Below, piece after piece: positions 1 to 12,572 of a stretch of 60,576 nt of DNA. A model generated the notes under the pieces. It had not been told where the DNA came from. It searched no databases and saw only the letters and a program-made list of their open reading frames with translations. The stretch covers positions 1-60,576 of the forward strand of contig RCAB01000397.1 of NCBI GenBank assembly GCA_003640385.1. The letters run 5' to 3'. The position numbers and the translations under genes are program-made. Each line of letters begins with the position of its first letter. Within the stretch, counting starts at the first letter, position 1. The stretch is from Setaria digitata. Lineage: Eukaryota > Nematoda > Chromadorea > Rhabditida > Setariidae.

Positions 1-618
1 TAAATTCAAATTTTTCACAAATTCTAATAGAAATAAAATTGAAATGACGGAAATAAACTGGCTTCAAAAACAAAAATAATTAACACTGTTTAAAATTTCA
101 CATTTAATCCGACTATTTATTAGATGTTCGTAGTTTTTTTCTACTTTCAATACGAAATACTGAAATAAGTAATCATTTTTGAATATTTCTTGGATAATTT
201 TTTTATCGCTACGATAGTTAATTTTCAATCTAAAGTGCATTGCATTACAAATGAATAAAGATGTCACATCACTGAATAAATTTAAATTTTTTAAGTGATA
301 AATTCACAGAAAAAAAAATCGGAAAATTCAATGACTGAATGATCAAACTGCCATAAAACAAAACAAAAAAAACAAAAAATTTAAGAAAAAAAATACATTA
401 ATAAGTGGTTGATGGTATATATATAAATAGTGAAGTTAATTGATATCATATTTAAATAACTTAAAATCAATTAACTTAACCGGGAAAAACAAATTATTCT
501 AGCAAACGATTGCATCTATCAGGCTAACCGGAGAGAATAAACCATCCTGAGCGACTTTAATCAGGCTAGATCACGTTAACAATGAATCTTCTGAGAAACA
601 CCTGGATTGGTTTTATCC
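1..618. other. AT-rich non-coding flank with decayed repeat copy
   Basis: No supportable gene. The stretch is AT-rich with poly-A runs. From about 520 to 600 the base composition changes and resembles a decayed copy of the 48-bp unit that starts at 619: it shares the ccgg-agag start, a ..ccatcctg.. core and a gatcacgtta-like end. Inference: the minisatellite was once longer on this side and its edge units have diverged. Confidence 0.5.
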
Positions 619-1221
619 CGTGAAGGTGAGCAGTCCTTGGAGATGTCCAAATGGATCACGTTAGCCGGTGAGGGTGAGCCGTCCTTGGAAACGTCTAGAT
701 GGATCACGTTAGCCGGTGAGGGTGAGCCGTCCTTGGAAACGTCTAGATGGATCACGTTAGCCGGTGAGGGTGAGCCGTCCTTGGAAACGTCTAGATGGAT
801 CACGTTAGCCGGTGAGGGTGAGCCGTCCTTGGAAACGTCTAGATGGATCACGTTAGCCGGTGAGGGTGAGCCGTCCTTGGAAACGTCTAGATGGATCACG
901 TTAGCCGGTGAGGGTGAGCCGTCCTTGGAAACGTCTAGATGGATCACGTTAGCCGGTGAGGGTGAGCCGTCCTTGGAAACGTCTAGATGGATCACGTTAG
1001 CCGGTGAGGGTGAGCCGTCCTTGGAAACGTCTAGATGGATCACGTTAGCCGGTGAGGGTGAGCCGTCCTTGGAAACGTCTAGATGGATCACGTTAGCCGG
1101 TGAGGGTGAGCCGTCCTTGGAAACGTCTAGATGGATCACGTTAGCCGGTGAGGGTGAGCCGTCCTTGGAAACGTCTAGATGGATCACGTTAGCCGGTGAG
1201 AATGGACCGTCCAACGAGCCA
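619..1221. repeat. 48-bp minisatellite, 11 identical units plus edge units
   Basis: Eleven head-to-tail copies of one 48-bp unit run from 667 to 1194 and appear identical. A diverged unit precedes them (619-666) and a broken partial unit follows (1195-1221). The unit starts ggtgagggtgagccgtcc and ends gatggatcacgttagcc. It is about 56 percent G+C, far above its surroundings. Because 48 is a multiple of three and the unit has no stop in some frames, long open frames appear on both strands (plus: 16-residue period with EGEPSLETS; minus: 16-residue period with NVIHLDVSKDG). I see no splice context or non-repetitive coding flank, so I treat these frames as by-products. A repeat-protein exon cannot be fully excluded. 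Confidence 0.95.
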
Positions 1222-1498
1222 TCTGATGCCAAGATGACCCGCGTTGGGATAGCTCAGAAGACAACCCCGCCTCTACCGTTCCTGTCGTGTATCCTTTGAT
1301 GGATTACCATATATGTAGTGGTCCTCTAAATGTCCCTTCCTACTGCTAGTGTAAATTGAGAATCGTTTATTTTGGACTTTTTCAGAAAATTACTTACTGA
1401 ATTAGTCTAAGAGGTTTCACTGAGGCAAAATAGCAAAGAGCCTAGCTAGATTGAATTATTATCAGTTTAGTCTTAATTTGAAATTTGATGCTATAATT

Positions 1499-1540
1499 GC
1501 ATAAAATAAGACTTGATTCCAATCAAGTGTTATTTTATGC
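1499..1540. repeat. Near-perfect 42-bp palindrome
   Basis: A 20-base left arm (1499-1518) and a 20-base right arm (1521-1540) are inverted copies with one mismatch, separated by only two bases (cc). The outer ends read gcataaaataa and ttattttatgc. It can form a cruciform or, if transcribed, a long stem with almost no loop. No target-site duplication is obvious, so assignment to a mobile element is not supported. Confidence 0.85.
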
Positions 1541-3168
1541 TTTGTTATTGATTATTACTTAATTTGGCAAGAATTTCAACCATTACAAATGATCAGGACA
1601 AAATTAAAGTGATAAGTATAGCACGTAAATGGACTTAGACTAAAAAGAGAAAGAAAAAACAGCGAAATTTTTCGTAATCTGTTTTAGCAATTAGATATTG
1701 GTTAAAAAATTTTTGAAATTAACTTTTGTAAAAATAAATATTTCTCTACCATTCCATGATTATTCTTAAAATCACACTTATCATTTATCATAATCAGAAA
1801 ATTAATTTGCATATTTTTTTTATCAAAATTCTGACCAATATCAAATTTATACATGAATTTATTTCTGGAAATATATTATTGATGAAAAAAAAAAAAAAAA
1901 AAAAAGAAGAAAGAAGAAAGAAAAAGCCTAAGATAAAAATTTCATCTTTTTTGTCTTTTTTTTTCCCCCTTTTTTTTTGCTACCTCTTTTCTAGACTAGG
2001 CATATGAGTCATAAAAGCTTAGTCTCAATTGTAGTAATTTTCTTCCAGTTTCCTTTCTCGATCGGATATCATTTCAAATAAATTGCACACATTTTATTAT
2101 CTTTCTTTTCGTGATTTCATAGGCTGCAATTTGCATAGCAGCAGCATTTTTGTTCGCCGTGGCTAGCCAATGTTCTCAATCAGAAATGAATAAATGAATC
2201 TGAAATAAAATTGAAATGATTCAAAAGTGAGCATATCTCAATTAGATTATCATGCTTCCATTTCAAATGTTTCAGCAATCATTTTATTAAGTGATTTTAG
2301 GAAGTAGCTTGACTACCCGCTGAGAGATGCCCAATTTTAATGTTAATTTAATTACTTCTCCATGATTAGCTTAAGTAGTTAAGTTAATTAAGCTAAAATT
2401 TGTAACAAATTCGATTAAAATATATGCTACTGTAAATTATTATAAAATTTTAACAGAAAATCATTTAAAAAATTTCATTTTGCATTCATTTGCAGCAATA
2501 AAAAAATTTTTTTTTATACTATAAAACAAATGGATTTAATTTTAAATAAAAAAAAATTAATAAATTACAAACCATCACATGATTCCAATTAGAGATTAAC
2601 AATGATAAATTTGAAGAGTAAGTTGATGATTGATGAGAAGAAACAGAATTTGTGGCTCATTCATATAACTCCATTTCTTTCACAGTAGCAAATTTAATTC
2701 AGTATGGGCTACCAGTAAAGGGCTTACTTCTAAATTAAATCATTATCTTAATTAGCAGTGATTAAAAAATTCAGTGGCATTGAAATTCGTGTTTTCTTCT
2801 CCGCTTCAAATGAACTTTTTTTTTTCTTTTATTTTTTAACTTTTTTTTCTTTTTTTTTTGTAACTTTTGCATTCATTGCGGAGACACGAGGGAGAAAAAG
2901 AAAATTGGCTAATAATTAATTTTGATTAAATAAATCATATTTCATCTTATCATATAATTAAGTCTTTTTTTATTTTCTGTACAATATATAATTCAATGTG
3001 ATGGAAAGTTTAATGATGAAATAATGGAAAAGTTATTTGATACTCTGATCAATCATTAATGAACTGAAGTAAAATATCCATTGAAATGACATGTCAAATA
3101 GTGAAATGTCAAATGATGACATCTTCCTTATCATCCAATTAAGTCTAATTTTATCAATTTCATTTTTT

Positions 3169-3270
3169 CTCTTACTCATCCCATATAATTTTTCTTCATT
3201 TCTTTACTTTTCCTTCTTTTTTTTTTTTTTNCCTCTTACTCATCCCATATAATTTTTCTTCATTTCTTTA
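3169..3270. repeat. Direct repeat flanking an N (assembly seam)
   Basis: About 38 bases at 3169-3206 (ctcttactcatcccatat...) recur at 3233-3270, just after the single N at 3231. The same pattern is seen at the other two Ns in the window (35478, 45422). Most likely two contig ends that overlap were joined with an N and not merged. Confidence 0.8.
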
Positions 3271-3841
3271 TTTTTCTTTTTTTTTTTGTGCAAATTTTTT
3301 CTAATTATTTTTTCATCACAATAGTTAAATTCAATTTTAAAAATTATCTCAAATAAAAAAAAAAAATTTAAAGGATTAGAAATCAAAGAAAAATTGACAT
3401 ATTTAATAATTCAAAAAAAGTAAAAAAGAAAAAATTTCCCTTCGCTTTTTTTTTGAAATGAAATTAATTAAACAAAATGAAAAATGTAAACTGAAATGCA
3501 CAATGAAATGAATTATTGAACAATAAACGTTGGTGAATTATTTATGAAATAATGAAATCGGTTAGTTTTGGTAGGTTCATTTTGTCTCATCCCAACTAAA
3601 AATGATTGAATAAAGAAAACTGTGGAGTATAAATGCATAAATGTTATTTCATTAAACATCTGCAGATTTTCAAAATTTTGTTTCAAAATCAAAATTAAAG
3701 TCAAAAAAAAAAAAATGAGAAAAAAACCAGTTTTTAAAATGGTTAGATTAAAATTGATTTAAAATGTATATTTTAAGAAATGAAAAGATTTATCGAAATG
3801 AGACAATATGTCAATTTCAATAAAACAAATGTAAATCTTTA

Positions 3842-3842
<1 letters not shown>

Positions 3843-3891
<49 letters not shown>
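3843..3891. repeat. CA dinucleotide microsatellite
   Basis: An uninterrupted run of about 24 CA repeats, likely length-polymorphic. Confidence 0.97.
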
Positions 3892-3893
<2 letters not shown>

Positions 3894-6800
3894 CTCAAAT
3901 GAAATTAACAATTATTTTTCACATTTCAATTATTTATTTTTCAAAATTACTCAACAATTTCAAATTGTTTCAGCCATTTTAATGATAAAAAACAGAAAAG
4001 AAAAAAAGAAAGAAAAGAAAAGAAAAGGAAAGTGAAAAAAATCTCTTTTCTTAAGATGCAATTTTCATACAATTATTTCAAAAATTATTCTAATATTTCT
4101 TATTATTTTATAATGAGTAGGATTATTTTTAAAGGAAAGAAGAAAAAAAAAGATTACAATTATTTAGCAATTTTTTTTTTTTTTTTTGCAAAATTGGACT
4201 GGAAATTAAAATTTTGCTAATTTCAAGAAAGAAAGAAAAAGAAAATGGAAAAGATTAAAAAATTAAAGATTAGAAAATTAGCTGTTCAGTTTAATTAATC
4301 AGAAGATCACTTTAATTAGTGTAAATTTTTTGAGAACAAAGCGATTTTTTTTTTTTTTTAACGTGTTCAGTTCATTTATCATCATTTCAATTTTTATTTT
4401 TATCATATAAATGAATAATTTCCAATAATTAAAGAAAAAAAAAAACAAACAAACTTAAAGTTTAGAAAAATGAAAAAGAAAAGAGAATTCGTCGTTTTCA
4501 AAAGTTTTTTTTTCTTTTTCCTTTGGTAATTATGCGTTCCTTTTTTTTTTGGTCACGTGCCGAAAAAAAAAAAAACCACTTGTCAAAGTCAAAGGATGCC
4601 GAAACAGGTTACAGAAGCAATTTTAATTTTCATCATGCGTGACGAACACTTTTTGCAACCAATGATGGGTTTTCTGTTGGTTGAATTAATGAACGAATAA
4701 GCAATTAACAATTCTCAACCAAAAATTAAATATTAAAATCTTTTCTAGTATTACCGCTTTTTTTCGTTTCATTTCCCTTTTCATTGCTGCTGTAGAAAAA
4801 TTAGAATTGAAAAACTCAACATCACTGTTGAACCTGAGATGCAAAATTTAACTTACCGATAGATAATAATTAACTAATTAATAATTGACAACAAGAAAGG
4901 AAAAAAATAGAACATTTTAATGCATCTTTTATAATTACAATTTATACCTTATATATATAAGAAAAAGAGAGAGAGAAAATCCGAACAAAAATATCATTTT
5001 ATTTCACAGTTCCTTTCTTTTTTCTTTTCTTTCATAAAAAAAAATAAAAATAAAATAAAATAAAATGAATTTTGTTTAAAAGTAGAAAAATAAAAAAAAA
5101 TTTTCCTAAACGAAATAATTTTTCTCGAATAGCAATGAGAGGAGCAAAAAATGTCCTCAATAATAAGAATTTAATTGCAACAAATTTCTGATGAAGAATA
5201 ATTGATATCGTTTTGTTCCTTTCTTCAGAATCATATTACATAGCAGAAACCGGTGTTATAACTACATGGCGGCATCTGAATCTCGAATAAATGATTCGAG
5301 CTTAATTATTGAGTAGCCAGAAATGTGCATGAATAATTTTGGCCTTCTGAATCCCATTCATATTGTTCAATAAATTAAGCTTTCTGAATCTGATCCATAT
5401 TGTTTCAAAAAAAAAAAAAAAAAAGAAAGAAAAAAAGTAATAACATTAATTACGACACTTCAGTAGATGTACAATAGTCAAAGTAGATGCTACATTCTTT
5501 TCCTAACAATAATAAAATGTTTGAAACAGACATAAATATATCGAAAAAAGAAATAAAATTAACATTTTCCATAAAAAAAGTGAAGGAAAAAAAAAAAAGA
5601 AGTTACAAGTCACTAAAGGGAAATTTTGCATTATTTTTTATAATTTTGGCAATGAAATTGTTTTCCTGTTGAGCATTAGTTTTTTTTTTTTTTTTTTCCA
5701 AAAGTTTAAATGAAATTTATTGCTTCGTTGATGTTTCGCTATAATGATAAATGTTGATAATTATATAATTAGAATGCAAATTTTAACTGTCTCATAAAAA
5801 AAAAAAAAAAAAAAGAAGGGGAAAAAACAACTTAGGTTCGTTAATGATATCAATTGAAAATTCTGAATAATTAGCATGAAATTAGATGTATTTGCCTTAT
5901 TTCATTTCGTTAATAAGTCATAAATTTTAAGTGAATGAGCGCCAAAATGTTGTCAACAGTGGAGTCCAAATGTCACTTAATGCATAATTAAAATAAGTAA
6001 TGAATGTATTGAAGGGAAGAATGATTATGCTTGTTGAATGGATGAATGAATTGCAATGTTAATTTCCATCAAAATTCACAATTGACATGCATTGACTACC
6101 ATTAAGTAACCTTTGAACCGTATTTGTTGTAAAAATTGTTCCAAGAAATTCCAAAAATAAAAACTTTGCAAAAAAAAATGCTATAAAAAAAAAGCATTCT
6201 TTTGTACAATTAAAGAATTGGAAGAAGGAAGATTAAAGAAGATTTAAATTTCGAATAATATTTGATAAAGTAATTATGGATTAAATGAGAAGTGTTAAAT
6301 GCTGACGCTAATTTGTAAAGTGATATGGTTCAGCGATCATTCAGTTTTCTAAAATTTTTCAACTTTTTTTTTCTTTTTTTTTTTTTTTTTTTGCTTTTAT
6401 TTTTAGAAAAAATGAAAAATTCTTTGTATCATCAGCAGAAGTGTTCTATGTAAAATTGTCAAGATATAGCCACCTGCTCATTAAGCACATCACCACTAGG
6501 CGGGAAAAATCTATGAAAGGTCAACGGGGTCAAGCTGTTCTTCGCTTGCTACTATAATTAGATAGCTAAATAAGGTAGTACTGAGCGCCAATCATTCCGC
6601 AAACTAGGCTATCCGAATTGGGGAATGAGAAAGGATAATGATTATTTGCTGTAAAAGGATATGATAACAAGAAGAATTGCTTGTTTATTTATTTCTTGAT
6701 CTATTTATTTTGTTGATTTATTAGTTTATGATGTTTGTTGTTTTATAATATCAGTATTAGGAGGCCTTGCTAGCATCAGTAATCTATTTTAAAAAAGTGA

Positions 6801-8390
6801 ATTAAATAAAATAAACACAATTGTTAGACAGTTAGTTTAGTTTTAATTTTTTGGTCATAAAATTTTCTTTTTTGCTCCAAATAAAATTTGAAACTGAGTG
6901 AAATAGCATATGTTACCTGAGTGACTTATTAATAGTTCTTAAATTAAAAGAAAAAAAGGAAGAAACATACTACATAAATTGTTAAAACACTGCTGCATAT
7001 TTCCTACAGGTGAATTAGAGCTAATAAAGCTAAAGCTATAAGGTGAAAAATTAATTAAAAAATTACGGTAATTATTTGCCCAAAGAGTATGGCATAGCTA
7101 CCGTATGTATTAATATTAACATATAAACTAAAATTATCATGACAAGTTAAGCTAATCATATAATCAGAAGGATTGTCTGTGATATAATTTTAATATCTAA
7201 AATTAAAATTACTGAAATTATATTGTACTTTAATAATAAATTAAAATTATTTTTGTGAGCAACATATCAGTTAATCATTCAATCAGTTCTCCTTTCGTTG
7301 GAAAAAAAAAAAAAAGAATATATAAGCTTCTTAATTTCATCATCACTAATAATTCCATTCATTTCTAGACCGCTTTTGCCATCAGGCCAAATCATCCTGT
7401 CGGCGTTCTATGATTAAAATCTCTAGTCTAGCAAGCGCATAATAATTAGCATATTAATTGCTTTTAGCTCATTTGAATCATTCAAGTCTGTAATGCGGCT
7501 ATTCTTTATCCTGAAATAACTAGTATCGAAGCTAGCAAAAAAAGAAAAGAAAAGCAATTAGGTTATTATTATTAAGGTACTCAGTGATTATCCACTTATT
7601 ATAAATCTGCATAAATCTTATATTTGAAATGATTAAGAGAAATGAATACTTAATTGTTTGTAAATTAAGAGGGAACGAGGTGAAGGCTGAAGTTTATAAA
7701 TAAATTTTTCCAATTTTTTTTTTTTTTTTTTAATTTTCATTTTTGAAATGAATTGTTTCATTTTTTTTTTTTTTTTTTGCTAAATCTTTGAATTAAATTG
7801 ATTACCAAAAGCAACAGAAGTTTAATGTAATAATGCTGTGATCAGATATATTCCACTTCAAACTTTGCAAAATTTAATCCATTTGAAAATTGAAAATTTC
7901 ACAACAACAATTTTTTTAAAAAAAAAGTAAAAATAAAAATATATTACTATATCCTTCACTTAAGTTTTGTAACAAAAATTATTAGCATAATTGCATTATT
8001 CATTTTATTTTGGCCTATTTTTAGGCCAAAAAGATTGAATATATGATGAAAATTTGAAGATGATTTGGAGAAAAAAAAGAAAAAAAGAGATGGTCGACTC
8101 ATTGATTCACTTGTCATAATTTCATTTTTTTGCATTCAAAAGTTTCATTAAAATTTTGCAAAAGAAAGATATATTTTTCGTGACATTGACCCAATCCATT
8201 CCGAAATATGCACCATCCATACCAAGTCGAAAATATCACACACAATTATAACATCATCCTCTGATTATCATTGAATTTTCGAAATTATTCATTTCATATT
8301 TGGGCATATTTCGATGACTCATAAATTAATAAATTGCTAAAAGTGATATATTTAGATTAAATTGGAATAAAAGTAAAACTAAGCTGAAAA

Positions 8391-8406
8391 ATATATATAT
8401 ATATAT
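8391..8406. repeat. AT dinucleotide run
   Basis: Short alternating at tract inside AT-rich intergenic DNA. Confidence 0.8.
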
Positions 8407-8940
8407 AAAAGAGTAAGAGAGTATGTAAATAAGAATCTTAGCTTTCATTCGTTGCAAATAAACAAAAAAAAAAGATTCAATTTTGACATTTCTACTGCAA
8501 ATCCAGCAAGTGGTAAAAATTACCGTGATGTTTAAAGTAAGTGGGTAATTAAGAGGAATTTAATTAAAAGGTTGTTCAACAAGTTGATAATTTGAAAAAT
8601 CCAAGATGCAAATTTTAAGGAAAATAAATTTCTTTTTCCATCTTACTGATTCAATCAAACACTAAAAGAATGAAATTATATATCATCTTATGAATTGAAT
8701 ATTTATTATTAACTTGCAGAGAATACTATTCTAAGTGTATGTCAACAAAAAATAAATAAATGAATAAACGAAAAGATAAAATTATTTTTCGCAAACAGTA
8801 AGCAGTATCTTTTCTTTTTTTTTTTTTTTTTTTAATTTGTTTACAAAGTGCTTCTTGTTCTACAAAAAAGAAAAAAGAAAAAGAAGAAGTAACGAGTGAA
8901 AAATCTAATTAATTACGGTCAAATTATTTGATTGCATAAT

Positions 8941-9045
8941 ATGAAAGTGACTGTTGTACTTCGAATACTTTTGGATGTGAGGAATGCCGCGGCGTCGAGA
9001 ATATTGTTCGGTGATTACCACCCGCGGTGCAATTTACTAGTACAG
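8941..9045 (+). other. Possible first coding exon ending in a strong splice donor
   Basis: An ATG at 8941 opens 35 codons without a stop, running straight into a consensus donor (cag/gtaagagg) in phase 0. The peptide begins MKVTVVLRILLDVRNAAAS and ends CNLLVQ. Base composition is clearly richer in G+C than the neighbourhood, with several CG dinucleotides (ccgcggcgtcg). I do not recognise the protein. The nearest downstream plus-strand partner with an acceptor in the same phase is the open frame at 11924-12175, about 2.9 kb away, so one two-exon gene is conceivable. It could equally be chance. Confidence 0.25.
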
Positions 9046-11039
9046 GTAAGAGGACAGGTAAAGAATTGAGGACACCATCAAGATGATATTAGAAATAAAT
9101 TCAATCTAAGGATAGCAAAAAGATTACCGCTACTGTAACAGCAACAATAGAGTTAAGTGAGCATTTAATGGTCATTACATAATTATAATCCGTCGAGGCA
9201 AAAAACGAAAAATACACCTTTGCTTTGCTTTGTAATGAGATTCTAATATTATCAAAAAATAGAAAAAAAAAAAAATTAGATTCATCGTTTTTTTTTCTTT
9301 TTACCTGATTATTTGTTAAGTATCATTGAAATAAGTTCAGTAGGATAGATGAACTTGAAGTAGCCGTAGCCATAGTGATGAGCAACATAAATCGTTTATA
9401 ATCATGATAAAAGCAAATTTAATAATTATTAATGCTGAGAAGTGATTCGTGAAGTTGTAAAAGAATTGCTTGATTGAAAAAATGAGGCAGAAATTGTGAA
9501 AGTTTCAAAATCTCTTTCATTAGCTTATCAGATGATAAAAATGAAAAGTGAAAGATGAAAAAAATGACGAAGCACATAAGTGATCAAATATGAGAAATAT
9601 GCGATTTAATTAATTAAAAATATAAATTAACTCAGCGCTTCATTTAAACTCTCAGAATTTTGTGTATTCTTTATTAATTTGTCTTGTTTTTAAAAAAAAT
9701 TTTTTTAAAGTTTCGCAATTTTTTCCAATTATAAAATTGTAGTGAAACTGCTCAGAAAAGTCTCATATATCTTTTGTTTTTTCAGCTGAGTTTTTTTTTC
9801 ACTTAATCATTTTCTTTTTTTTTGCAAGTAGGAAATCCTTTATTGTACTTTTAGCTCTAGTTATGTGTGCTTTTTACACTTTCCATTCCAAGTTTGATTT
9901 TTTTTTTTTTAATATAATTTCGGAATTGATCATGAACATTTTGATCAGCTAATCAAACAAATCATTCATATTCAGATGGAAGACGCAATTTTTTTTTGCT
10001 TTGTATTATACATTACACATATTTATGTTTGAATATGGTAATAATGTTATTAATTAAAATGCTATGATTAATTGCTTAGCAGGTATTCCTTCTAAATATA
10101 ATGCTGATAAAGTCAGAAGTTGAAATTTAAAGAAATATCAATTTAAAGAAACTTCCTTTATTTGTCGCCACTTTCCTTTCATATTACAATTTTTGTATTG
10201 GCAAGAAACAAAAAGTGAAAATGCAACTTTGAAATGCTGTCCCGGTAGATGATAAATTATTACATTCATTCTAAATTCAAGTACTTTTTGAATTTTTCAG
10301 TAATCGCAAATAAAACTGTAATAAATGATAAAAATGAATAATTATTGATTCCATACATATATTCGTAATTAAATTCTACTCTCTGTGGCGTAATATGCGT
10401 GTACTTCACGTAGAGTTTTATAGATTATTCCAACAAATTCAGAAGTAAAACATTTGAATTAATTTTCGAAATGGCTTATGTTTTTTTTTTTTTGAAATTT
10501 CACTTTTAAAAACTTTTTCTTTTTGTTTTCCCTCTAAAATGATATTGTGATTGTTTTGCTGATGGCTTCATTATCTCTGTTATTTCCTGTTAATTTAGTA
10601 TGTTTCAGTATTAATTATTTGTAAGCTCATTTCGGTCTTTCTTGTTGCCCAATCCAATGACAGTTTTCACGCTACACAAAAGGTAACGATTTTTCGTCAT
10701 TACGTAAGCTTCCGTTTGCGAACATTTCGCAGCAATTATCCCTGAGGCAGAAAAGTTTATGGAACGAACGATCATCAGGAGGATAAAAAGTTTGAAGTTT
10801 AATGTTCGAAAAACTTTTAGTGAGTAAAAAAGACGGTAGCAGAAGTAAAGTTAGGAAAATGAGTGAGTTTGGAAGTAGGAAATGAATATGTTTTTCTTTC
10901 TCCACCACGTCTCATGTTTCTATTAGGTAATTAATTACTTTTACTTTTGTGAGTGTCCATTTGTAAATGATCAGTCAGAATTCCATAAGACATATACAGA
11001 GTGATTATCAGCTGGCAAATCAATTTTTATTTAAAAATC

Positions 11040-11670
11040 AATCACGTGAATCACGTATATCATTATCATATGTTTTGTATTTAGATTAGGTGACATTAAT
11101 GAAACCATAAAACGCGTAGAAATTTATCCAACGCATGTACGCTTGCTTAACTGCATATATATATGCGTGTATGATAAATACGTACGTGTGTTTATATAAA
11201 TTAAAATATACCTGTAAAAAAAGTTTAGTGAAGTGTGCACAAAAAATACAAAGGTAGAATGAATTTGTTAATTAAATTTGTCTCTGTTGCATGCAAACTT
11301 TCGAGTGAAATTACGTGAGATAAGACGTGAGATACGTGAAATATTTGTTAATAAAACTACGTAAGAGAACAAGTTTCCACGGGTGGAATCACGCAAAATA
11401 ATTTCCCAATGAAATTACGTGAGATAAGAATTACGTGAAATATTTGTCAATAAAACTACGTAAGAGAACAAGTTTCCACGGGTGGAATCACGCAAAATAA
11501 TTTTCCAATGAAATTACGTGAAATCATGGATGCTTAGTGGAAATGCGTGGAGTTCCACCTAGAACTGTTGTAATTAATGATGATAATAACATGCATTACT
11601 GAAATGATTGCAACGTCAATTTCACGTCCAATTCACGTGTACGTTACAGGATTATCTCATTTACGTGTAA
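11040..11670. repeat. ACGT-rich stretch with a ~100-bp tandem duplication
   Basis: A segment of about 100 bases is repeated in tandem with a period near 99 (first copy roughly 11315-11413, second 11414-11512, start of a third to about 11530). Each copy carries aactacgtaagagaacaag and the small inverted element ttccacgggtggaa. The whole stretch holds at least 17 ACGT tetramers, often as TTACGTGA or TCACGT, which is remarkable in DNA this AT-rich. It might be a dense binding-site array or a decayed repeat family. No gene is seen in it. Confidence 0.75.
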
Positions 11671-11923
11671 AAAGGCGTAGGCAATCACTGAATTTACTGC
11701 TTTGGAAAAAATAGAAAAAGACAAAATTGAAAAAAAAAAAAATGATAGAAAAGAAGATAAAAAAAGAAGAAAAGGGCAGGAAACGAGATGTCAGAGGGAA
11801 AAAGTATTGTATTGTCAATTTATTTTACAAACCACTCAATGTGACTTGCAAATTATCTATATTAAAATGAAAAGGGACGACTACACTTGATCCTTGGGTA
11901 AACATGATTCATATTTTGTCCAG

Positions 11924-12175
11924 ATGGTCCACGTCGTTGGGCCGGAACGGATGCAGTACGGAGTGGCAAGATTCCGGGAAATGAGTCTCGTCCGGTGGGA
12001 GGGTTTCGATTCCAAGGCTTTTAGATCTTTCCAAAATTCTTATCTGGTTGTGCGGATTGAGTTGGAATTAAAGTCTTCTTTTGTGGAAAGAGTTCTATCG
12101 GACTGTCTTTACACATGTTTATCGCTTGTCTCCGGTATTTTCAAGAAGCCTATTCAGTCAACAATTTGCGCATAA
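11924..12175 (+). CDS. Unrecognised small open frame behind a splice-like acceptor
   Basis: The T-rich site ttttgtccag sits directly before an ATG at 11924, the arrangement expected for a trans-spliced gene or for an internal exon. The frame runs 83 codons to TAA at 12173-12175. The peptide starts MVHVVGPERMQYGVARF and has mixed, non-repetitive composition with normal codon variety, unlike the poly-A-driven frames around it. I recognise no domain. It could be a single-exon orphan, the last exon of a gene starting near 8941, or chance. It lies about 530 bp from the 3' end of the convergent Ov33-type gene. Confidence 0.3.
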   Translation: MVHVVGPERMQYGVARFREMSLVRWEGFDSKAFRSFQNSYLVVRIELELKSSFVERVLSDCLYTCLSLVSGIFKKPIQSTICA

Positions 12176-12530
12176 ATTTGCAGACTAGTTCCTTAAGTTC
12201 CCGAAAAGTTTTTTTCTAAAAAGTACAGCCATTCTAAAGAATGTTTCCAATTTTTGTGGTTTCTATACTCAAATCAACAACATTTATATGCTGAAAAAGC
12301 TTCTTTTGTTTTTTCCTCAGTGATGATAAAATTCAATTTTTGAATTAAATCGTTTTAATATATTATTTAATTACACTGTTATGTATGATATTAGTTAACT
12401 GGAATAAGAAGCATTTTTATAAGAAAAATAAATGAAGTTTATTATCTTTCAAAAACAAGAAAAAGAACAGATATTAATGAAGATGCATAAATTGATGGAT
12501 ATTACAGTGACGAAAATGAACTGCCAATAA

Positions 12531-12572
<42 letters not shown>

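Larger units (their letters stand above)
1300..8940. other. Long AT-rich intergenic stretch
   Basis: No gene could be supported over about 7.6 kb. Open frames here are short and mostly made of poly-A/poly-T tracts read as Lys or Phe. Notable contents are the palindrome at 1499-1540, the N-flanking repeat at 3169-3270, a CA microsatellite at 3843 and short AT microsatellites. Patches around 6460-6620 and 7370-7510 are less AT-rich and could be conserved non-coding DNA, but I see no frame or RNA fold to name. Confidence 0.6.

Noticed and set aside
619..1221. Regular repeats resembling a CRISPR array
   Set aside because: Units are directly adjacent with no unique spacers, and the genome is clearly eukaryotic (spliced genes).
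576..1299. Two long open frames on opposite strands through the minisatellite, looking like a repeat protein
   Set aside because: They follow from a stop-free unit whose length is a multiple of three. There is no unique coding flank, splice context or homology, so it is annotated as a repeat.
10672..10908. Minus-strand 78-codon frame with a hydrophobic, signal-like stretch (LIFLTLLLLPSFLL)
   Set aside because: It begins with a non-ATG codon, has no acceptor upstream and shows no homology. Leu/Phe runs arise easily in T-rich DNA.
11985..12020. gggtttcgattcc resembling a tRNA T-arm
   Set aside because: No matching acceptor stem, D-arm or anticodon arm can be folded around it.
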